A stretch of 64,000 nt of DNA, taken from NCBI GenBank assembly GCA_026008535.1, contig BRKX01000014.1:2108001-2172000 (forward strand), given 5' to 3'. A program made the translations under genes and the position numbers. The first letter of the stretch is position 1; each line of letters opens with the position of its first letter. Origin of the DNA: Perilla frutescens (Eukaryota; Streptophyta; Magnoliopsida; Lamiales; Lamiaceae). Shown here one piece after another: positions 57,412 to 64,000 of this stretch. The notes below the pieces were generated by a model. That model made no database searches and was not told the DNA's origin. It saw only the letters and a list, made by a program, of their open reading frames with translations.

Positions 57412-57524
57412 TTTTTTTTTATATTGTCAAAAGTAACACTTAGTGGTATTGGTGGTGGGATTCGAACTTGAGACCTTTGATCTTAAGATAACATCACTTC
57501 ATCACTAGACGATCCCCCAAGGGG
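57412..57524 (-). mobile_element. tRNA-derived SINE
   Basis: On the minus strand the head GGGGATCGTCTAGTGATGAA carries an A-box-like sequence, and GTTCGAATCCC (57468-57458) is a perfect B box. The body is short and ends in an A/T-rich tail. This is the standard build of plant SINEs. It is not a tRNA gene, because it has no cloverleaf. Confidence 0.65.
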
Positions 57525-57732
57525 ACACCGACTATACTATTTGAGATAACTTTCATAGGTTCATAACTAATTTATCTATACTATTTTATTCAGTTTATTT
57601 TTTAGTTATAATTTCGCCCTTCACGGTTTTGCCTTTATATATGTGTAGATAGATAGATAGATATATTTATGGGCATTTTCGTACCTTTTTATATTTTGGT
57701 TTAAGTTTTTCCCTCATAAAGCTTGTTATATA

Positions 57733-58005
57733 CGCCATCTGTTTCGTTTTGATTGTTGTTTTAATTTTTTTTATCTAGAATTAACAATTAATTTTATGGA
57801 CTAATATACTCATCCATTATATAATATATATAAAATCTTATTCACTTATATTTTCCTAAAAATAAGACAATATTTTCTCTCTCCATATATTTTTAGGACT
57901 TGTGATAGGATTAAAATTGGAGAAGATAGTGTGAAAATATATAAAATAACAAACATTTTGACACAAAATAAAAAAACTAAAACAACAATCAAAATTAAAA
58001 GGAGG
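57733..58005. mobile_element. Stowaway-like MITE, copy c
   Basis: Inverted relative to copies a and b. The ends are CGCCATCTGTTTCGTTTT and AAAATTAAAAGGAGG, with TA at both edges (57731-57732 and 58006-58007). The right TA continues into (AT)n(GT)n at 58007-58060. Confidence 0.75.
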
Positions 58006-58006
58006 T

Positions 58007-58007
58007 A

Positions 58008-58060
<53 letters not shown>
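58007..58060. repeat. (AT)n(GT)n compound microsatellite
   Basis: About 11 AT and 15 GT units directly after a Stowaway-like element. Confidence 0.95.
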
Positions 58061-58063
<3 letters not shown>

Positions 58064-58142
58064 GATTTTTGTCTCTTAGTTCGATATACGTATATCAAGT
58101 GTATGTATATAACAAAATAAGATAAAAATTTATATGAGGCGT

Positions 58143-59115
58143 TCTAACATATCACAATTCATTAGACGGATCAAATCGGCTAAAAAAGCCCACCTAAAAT
58201 GACCCAAAACCCGCTGAGACCTAGCTGGCGTGTGGTGCACACGTGCCAACCCCTATTTTTTTTTTTTTTTAGTTTTTTCTAGTTTTTCAAGTTTTTTTTT
58301 CAGCTTTTTAATCTTCTATAGCAAAAACCATTTTATTTCACTCCAATTAATTATCGAGCGTAGTGCACTGACTTACGCGTTAACGCCGGGCGAGTGCACT
58401 GCGTGAGATGCTGAATAAAGAAATTAAATCAATTCAATTTAGTTTTTAGGATTCACTAATTCCATTATAGGACATGTATTTATTTCCAAAAACCAATTAT
58501 TGAGGGCAATGCACAATCCCTCGTGTTGGCGTCGAGTGAATGCACCATGCGAGATGTTGGAGAAAAAATAAATTAATTCAATTTATTTTTTTAGGGTTCA
58601 CTAATTCCATTATATGACATATGCTTATTTAAAAAAAATCAATTATCCACTGCAATGCACAATTCCACATGTTGGCATCGAGCCAGTACCTTGCGCGAAA
58701 TGCTGTATAAAAAAATTAAATTAATTCAATTTAATTTCAGAGTCCACTGATTCCATTTTAATGTATATATTTATTTCAAAAAATTAATTATCGAGCGCAG
58801 TGCACGAACCCACGCGTTAGTATCAGGCGAGTGCACTGTGCATTGCACGAGACGTCGGATAAAAAAATTAAATTAATTCAATTTAATTTTAGGGCTCACT
58901 AATTAAATTTTAGGGTATATATTTATTTCAAAAAAATAATAATTGAGCGCAGTGCACAAACCCAGAGATAAAAACAAAAGAAATATATATTTGTAAAAAA
59001 ATAAATAAAAAAGGAAAAAGGGTAGGGAAAGCATTGAAAAAAATAAAAATAAAAAGAAAAAAAAGAGTAAGAACCATAGATCAAATAAGATCCGTCTAAC
59101 GGATTGAGATTAATT
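58143..59115. repeat. element containing a roughly 150-bp minisatellite
   Basis: The outer parts carry inverted CATTAGACGG/CCGTCTAA words (near 58161, 59092 and 59108) and a GC-rich head like the dispersed repeat at 1430. Inside (58345-58970) are about four diverged tandem units of about 145-155 bp. Each has an ATTATCGAGCGCAGTGCAC-like start and an AAATTAATTCAATTTAATTT body. No gene. Confidence 0.7.
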
Positions 59116-59609
59116 CATTAGACGGTCTCAAACGAGATCTCCTCGTAAAATAGAGATCTCCTCGTAAAATAATGTGACATCACATACATTGATTCATACA
59201 TATAATTAATGGTGCACCACTGCTTCATCAATGCGTTCCTCGTGACTACGTTCGCAATTTCATTCTTCATACCTTGTGTACATCTAGCAAATTAAAATCA
59301 CTAATATTTAATTTAATTTGTCTACAAACCTAGCTGGCTAATTTATGATACCCACTTATTTCTCCCATGACAAAATAAGAACATATGTCTCATCATCGTA
59401 TGATCCCATTCTCGTATTTAATTTTCAATTCGGTGTTACTATATAGTCTATCAATATCATTACACGTTACTATTGAGTGTGCATATATTAATAAATAAAA
59501 TGATTAATTATGCAACATAACAATGGAAAAAAGAAAGTTTCTCAATACTATAATAAAGTGGTGAACTTCATCTTTGAGGACCCGCACAATTTCGTCTCTA
59601 GAGTCTAGT
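59116..59609. other. AT-rich spacer, nothing recognised
   Basis: No supported feature. A direct repeat of GAGATCTCCTCGTAAAATA sits at 59134-59172. Confidence 0.45.
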
Positions 59610-60123
59610 TAGGGCTGTAAATGAACAGAGTCGCTCGCGAGTTATTCGGAGTTCGGCTAAAAAAAACTCGTTAGAAGTTCGTTCGTTTTCTAAACAAGCC
59701 GAGCTTGAGCCCGAATCGAGCTCGATAAAATTTTCGAGCCGAGCTCGAACATAGTAATATTCGACTCGGTCAGCTCGCGAACATGTTCGAGCTCGAACTT
59801 TAATTGAACATGTTCATGAATATTATAAATAATTCAAACGGATAAATAAAATAAGTTATTTTTTTCAAACTCAAGCTCGAATATGTAAATTAATCGAGCT
59901 TTTCTTTTAGCATTCAAGCTCAAGCTCGTTTAATAAATTTTCGAGCATTTCACGAACCGAGTTCGAATAGAATTCGAACATGATAAATATTTATCGAGCC
60001 GAGCTTAAACAAGAGGAAAAAAGCTCGATTCGAGCTCGGCTCGAGTTCGAGCTTGAATATTCCTTAACGAGCCGAGCTCGAGCATCAGGCTATTCGATTC
60101 GATTCGGTTCGTTTACAACCTTA
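59610..60123. mobile_element. hAT-type MITE, copy 3
   Basis: 514 bp from TAGGGCTGTAAATGAAC to GTTCGTTTACAACCTTA. Flanks AGTCTAGT and AGTCTACA match at 6 of 8 positions, a decayed 8-bp duplication. Six bases further right a CACTA-type MITE begins. Confidence 0.85.
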
Positions 60124-60129
60124 AGTCTA

Positions 60130-60504
60130 CACTACCAAAAAAATGGTCTTTAGTGACAATATTATTAGCGACGACAAATGTCGTCACTAATAATAGACTT
60201 AAGTAACAATATGTCGTCGCTAATAATTACATGTCATTTCTAATGATATTTTTTGTGACGACAATGTTGTCACTTAAAATAATTTTTAGTTTATTTGGAA
60301 CGAACTTTTAGGGACGCTGTATTTGCGACAACATAATGTCGTTGCAAAAAATATTTTTAAGCGACCATAATGTCATCACAAAAATTTTATTAGAGATGAC
60401 AAGTGATTATTAGAAACGACATGTGGTTACTAAAAATCTAGTATTAGTGACGACATTTGTCGTTGCTAATAATTTTGTCTCTAAAGACCATATTTTTTGT
60501 AGTG
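60130..60504. mobile_element. CACTA-type MITE, 375 bp
   Basis: It starts CACTACCAAAAAAATGGTC and ends GACCATATTTTTTGTAGTG, with 3-bp duplications CTA on both sides (60127-60129, 60505-60507). The CACTA terminus and 3-bp duplication define the CACTA/EnSpm superfamily. The inside is built of many short inverted GACGACA/TGTCGTC and CTAATAAT words. Confidence 0.92.
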
Positions 60505-60567
60505 CTAATAGAAGAGATAAATATGTGTAGGTTGAAGATGGTGGAGAGTAGTTATATACATACGTAC

Positions 60568-60612
<45 letters not shown>

Positions 60613-60796
60613 CAAGCTGCAGCCACCGATTAACATTAAATGCAGACACACCGAATCCAAACCTAAAATTAATAACCCCCCCAAAAAAATATCGTTCGTA
60701 ATTATATAGTCCCATGCTGATGCCGTCTCATGAATTCCATTGTATTTTTTCTATTTTGTGACGTTTTGTTTCTATCTTCTCCATACTCGATCCCTT

Positions 60797-60833
<37 letters not shown>

Positions 60834-60921
60834 ATGCTGGCTCTCCCTTTCTTTCTTGGCTAAGTCAACCCCTCTCTCTCTCTCTCTCTCTCTCTAGGTT
60901 GGGGGAAAAAGGCGGAAAATC
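60505..60921. other. upstream region of the SDR gene with microsatellites
   Basis: CATA and (AT)n runs at 60559-60609, then two (CT)n stretches (about 60799-60830 and 60872-60896) probably in the 5' leader of the next gene. Confidence 0.55.
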
Positions 60922-61033
60922 ATGTTTAGGTTGATTACAGGTATACCGGGGGCTAGTGGGTTCGGATCAGCTTCAACGGCTGAAGAGGTTTCTGAAGGGA
61001 TCGATGCATCAAATCTGACGGCCATAATCACAG
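60922..61033 (+). CDS. TIC32-like short-chain dehydrogenase, first exon only
   Basis: 112 bases from ATG to a donor ACAG|GTACAA. They encode MFRLITGIPGASGFGSAST, then AEEVSEGIDASNLTAIITG. This start is characteristic of the plant short-chain dehydrogenases annotated as TIC32-like. The terminal TG precedes the G-x-x-x-G-x-G NAD(P) loop expected in exon 2, and the exon ends in phase 1. I found no exon 2 in the remaining 2.97 kb, so the gene runs beyond the window through a long, transposon-filled intron, or is truncated. Chloroplast location and reductase function are family inference only. Confidence 0.8.
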
Positions 61034-61194
61034 GTACAAATTTTTATTTTATTCTTTTAAGATGGCATGCATGCATGCATATATATATATATGTGTATGT
61101 ATAGTTATGTGTGTGTGAAGTGTTTTGCTTCTTCTTGCTCACTTTCATCGTGAAGACTGGCTTCTGTTTATTTGTTGAATCTGTTTATTCATGA

Positions 61195-61225
<31 letters not shown>

Positions 61226-61729
61226 GGAGATTGTCGAAATTTACGCCGATAGTCAACTTCAACTAAATTAACATTAGAAATATTTAATAATAGATTGTGG
61301 CCTGGATTCTTGCCTTCTACCGTGGGGTTCTTGAAAGATTGACATTAGGAGGGTGTTCCAAAATCATGTTTCATCATTAATTGTTTTGTTTTATTAAATT
61401 TATGATTTTAATTAATTTTTTTTTCTTCAATTTCAGTGGTTTGTGATTTAGTTTAATTTGTAATTTTAAGTAGAATTGATTCTACCAAATTAAGATTCGT
61501 AATTAATTTTTTAGTATTTAATTTTTAGTTATTACCCGTTCATCCCATAATTGTAGTCATTTATTTCTTTTTTGTCTATTTCAAAATCATAGTCAACTTT
61601 CTTTATATACGTGCATTAAAATTTCATTTTTCTTAATATAGCCCTATTTAATGCCCTTTGAAATTAAAATCCCCTCTTCCCCTAAAAAAGAGATATTCAA
61701 ATCTCTTCTCTTTTGAATCAATAAATAAG
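61034..61729. other. intron (presumed) with AT-rich repeats
   Basis: (AT)n runs at about 61079-61092 and 61195-61220, and a foldback-family stretch at 61380-61540. No exon seen. Confidence 0.5.
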
Positions 61730-62051
61730 GGAGAATTGTTGATTTAGGACTTGAAAGATGGTTAATCTATCAATTCAAAACATAATAGATGAAAACTTTC
61801 AATCTAGGATACGAAAGGTGAAAATCCTCAATCTAAGACCTAAAAAATCACGTATTTTGATTTCTTTTTATTTTTTAATTAATTCTCGATGAAAAATTAT
61901 TCATTAATTATCTATTAAATTAATAAAAAATTTGTTAAAATTAATTTAAAAATAAAAAAAATCAAAATTCGTGATTTTTTACTAGTTCTCACCATTCAGG
62001 TCCTGAATCAATAGATTACCCATATTTCGAGTCATGGATTGATAATTCTCC
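61730..62051. mobile_element. Mutator-type MITE (GGAGAATT family), copy 2
   Basis: 322 bp from GGAGAATTGTTGATTTAGG to GGATTGATAATTCTCC. It is similar throughout to 51629-51946. Flanking 9-mers ATAAATAAG and ACCAATAAG match at 7 positions, a decayed target duplication. Confidence 0.82.
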
Positions 62052-62754
62052 ACCAATAAGGGTATATATATATAGTAGAAAATTTTTATTCAATTTTACT
62101 TTTTCAAGTACATTAAATTTACACAAGTTTTAGTATAATCTGAGTTTATCCAATGCCCAACCCGGTAATGACTGCGAGTTACTCTCGACATAAAAAAATC
62201 ATTACACTTTTCTTTTACACGTGCACAATCAATTGCTAATAATTGTCCAACTTATGTTAAGGTTGGACGTCTTAATCTTTATATATATATATATATATAT
62301 ATATAAAGATTTTATGCATGCATTAAATAGTAACCAAATAATTTTGGTTTACTAAGTACATTAATGTAATTTTTTCAACACAATCGAGTAACGTTATTTC
62401 ATATTTTACCACGCAACGCGTGAGGGTAATACTAGTTTGCGTTTATAACTACTTTTTTTAATTGATCAATTGCCGCTTTTATTCGTCAGTGAGTATATTT
62501 TTCCATCTCATTATTTATCCAGAAATTATTTAATATCTCAATCTAGTTTTAAATTGATACCCATATGTCATTCTTTGTTATATTCTCTGTGCCAATTCTT
62601 GTTTTTAAAAAAATATATATTTTAATTTTTATGAGAGTTAATTTTATTTTAAATTTTTATTTAGGGTTCACCGTTACCTAAAAAATTGAAAAAAAAAAAT
62701 AAAAAAAATTGTGGGCTTGTGGCACAAAGGATAAATGGCATGTATGACCTAATC
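62052..62754. other. AT-rich intronic DNA, nothing recognised
   Basis: (AT)n at 62280-62304. No coding signal. Confidence 0.45.
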
Positions 62755-62819
62755 TGAAATTTCAGTCTCAAATAACAAATTCGACTATCATCCCCTTTTA
62801 CCACTTTTACCTTCTATGT

Positions 62820-63190
62820 TCCAATATCATTTTATTTTTATTTTTTCTCCATTTTTTTGTTTTAATTTATTGTACTATAATTTAATCTTATACCTGTTAA
62901 GGTCACGGGTTTGAATCTCCTCAATACCACCAGATCGGGTGTGTGAGTAAAAAAAAATTAATTAAAACTCATTCTAGCAAATTATGGTTTATTATAATTT
63001 TTTACTATTTAATTTTTCAAATAATCAATTAATAACCAAAAACTGAAAATTGAATAGTAAAAAAATTATAATAAATCATAATTGGTAGAATGGACCCTAG
63101 TTAATAAGTGTAAAATTAAATTAATTACAATAAATTAAAATTGAAGGGGAAAAAAAAATTAAAAGTGGAACAAGGAATGTAACATGATTT
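62820..63190. repeat. AT-rich foldback element with a SINE-like insert
   Basis: The two arms meet near 63030-63040: ATGGTTTATTATAATTTTTT at left and its inverse AAAAAATTATAATAAATCAT at right. A block at about 62893-62955 in the left arm has no counterpart in the right arm. It includes GGGTTTGAATCTCC (B-box-like) and ends in an A run, so it looks like a short SINE-type insertion. Confidence 0.55.
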
Positions 63191-63664
63191 TGTACAAGAT
63201 ATCTGATCTACTACTTTACTACGATTATGACCCTAGTAGGATGTCATGAATATCGGTTTGGATCTCCTATTACACTTTTGATGTTACACTCCTTGTTCAA
63301 CTATCAGATTGTGAGTTTTTATTTTTCTATTTCTTTCTTCAATTTTAATTTCTTACTTTAATTAAATTTTACAATTGTTAATTATGATTTATTCTACCTA
63401 ATTATAATTACTTTTTAGTTTTAATTTTATTTTTAATTAATAACTGATTACCATATTGCTCAATAAGAATTTGTAATTTTTTAATTCAAATTTTTGGGGA
63501 TAAATGTTGAATGTGGTTGATTATATATATAATCCAGTAATATAGCATGAAATCCCATATACCCTTGTTCCCGTTCTATAAATCTATGGGGGTCTCGTGT
63601 AAGATCTGAATCCTAAATGAATTGTATATAAAAATAAAGGGAAAAAAATAAAAGTGACCCAAGC

Positions 63665-63995
63665 CTAGAAGTTCCGGATATCATAAAATGATAACTCTGG
63701 GGATCGGGGCCTCATTAAAACCCATATGAAAAACCCATCGTGGGAAAAACCATATGGGAAAAAGAGTAGCCCTCTAGAGAAAACGAAAATAACCAGGGCC
63801 ACAAAAATCCTGTCTAACAGCATCGTCAATACAATGAATGGAAGTAAACCAGAAACCCGACTGAACACTAGGAGAAGCTAATAAATCAACAACACTATTT
63901 CCTTCTCTATAAATATGAGAAACACAAAAGGTAATAGTATTAAGAAAATCTAGCACACTACGCCAACGAGCTTTCACTACCCAAGGAACCTGAAG
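63665..63995 (-). pseudogene. LINE RNase H C-terminal remnant
   Basis: The minus strand reads a VKARWRSVLDFLNTITFCVSH segment, HIYREGNSVVDLLAS (the conserved H-x-x-R-E-G-N-x-x-D pattern of plant LINE RNase H), and FCGPGYFRFL, with a frame change at about 63775. The fragment continues past the window's right edge, so its 5' part may be outside. Confidence 0.75.
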
Positions 63996-64000
63996 ACATC

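Noticed and set aside
57458..57524. tRNA gene suggested by a perfect B box
   Set aside because: The A and B box spacing and a short body with an A-rich tail fit a SINE. No cloverleaf can be drawn.

Overview
This is plant nuclear DNA. The genes have GT-AG introns and recognisable plant families, and they sit in AT-rich intergenic DNA full of MITEs, LTR-retrotransposon remnants, LINE scraps and microsatellites. A eudicot is likely. A solendovirus/cavemovirus-like endogenous pararetrovirus would fit an asterid, but that is inference. There is no bacterial-style operon, CRISPR array or rRNA gene.

Layout. 1-3.7 kb: AT-rich repeats. 3.7-7.3 kb (+): a complete three-exon gene for a plant FUSC-like (aromatic-acid exporter-like) membrane protein, 768 codons. 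7.9-8.2 kb (-): an intact histone H4 gene. 5341-16644: a tandem segmental duplication. Unit 1 carries exons 2-3 of the FUSC gene and H4. Unit 2 carries a promoterless, exon-1-less, frameshifted FUSC copy and has lost H4. Insertions and deletions that differ between the units (a solo LTR in unit 1; a 2.4-kb deletion and a Mutator-like element in unit 2) can be ordered in time. 16.6-28.1 kb: gene-poor, with a TRIM-type retroelement (24.3-25.3 kb) and several MITEs. 28.1-32.1 kb (+): a SAC51-type bHLH gene whose leader carries the conserved 53-codon uORF, split by an intron. 32.1-35.5 kb: repeats and a LINE remnant. 35.5-42.9 kb (-): a nearly complete but broken endogenous caulimovirid genome with primer-binding site, coiled-coil ORF, coat protein, movement protein, protease, RT, RNase H, transactivator-like ORF and pregenomic promoter. 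44.1-47.3 kb (+): a CHX20-like cation/H+ exchanger pseudogene. 48.6-50.4 kb (-): a complete three-exon ARF-GAP gene (AGD6/AGD7 type, 459 aa). 50.6-60.7 kb: AT-rich, with hAT, Mutator, Stowaway, CACTA, SINE and minisatellite elements. 60.9 kb (+): first exon of a TIC32-like short-chain dehydrogenase gene that continues past the window.

The genes are unrelated housekeeping or regulatory loci and show no sign of working together. The most informative parts are the duplicated FUSC/H4 segment with its datable transposon history, the pararetrovirus and the thermospermine-type uORF. I found no clearly new molecular system. The pararetrovirus gene order (CP before MP, possibly one large polyprotein, plus a separate transactivator-like ORF) is the best candidate for something not fully described.
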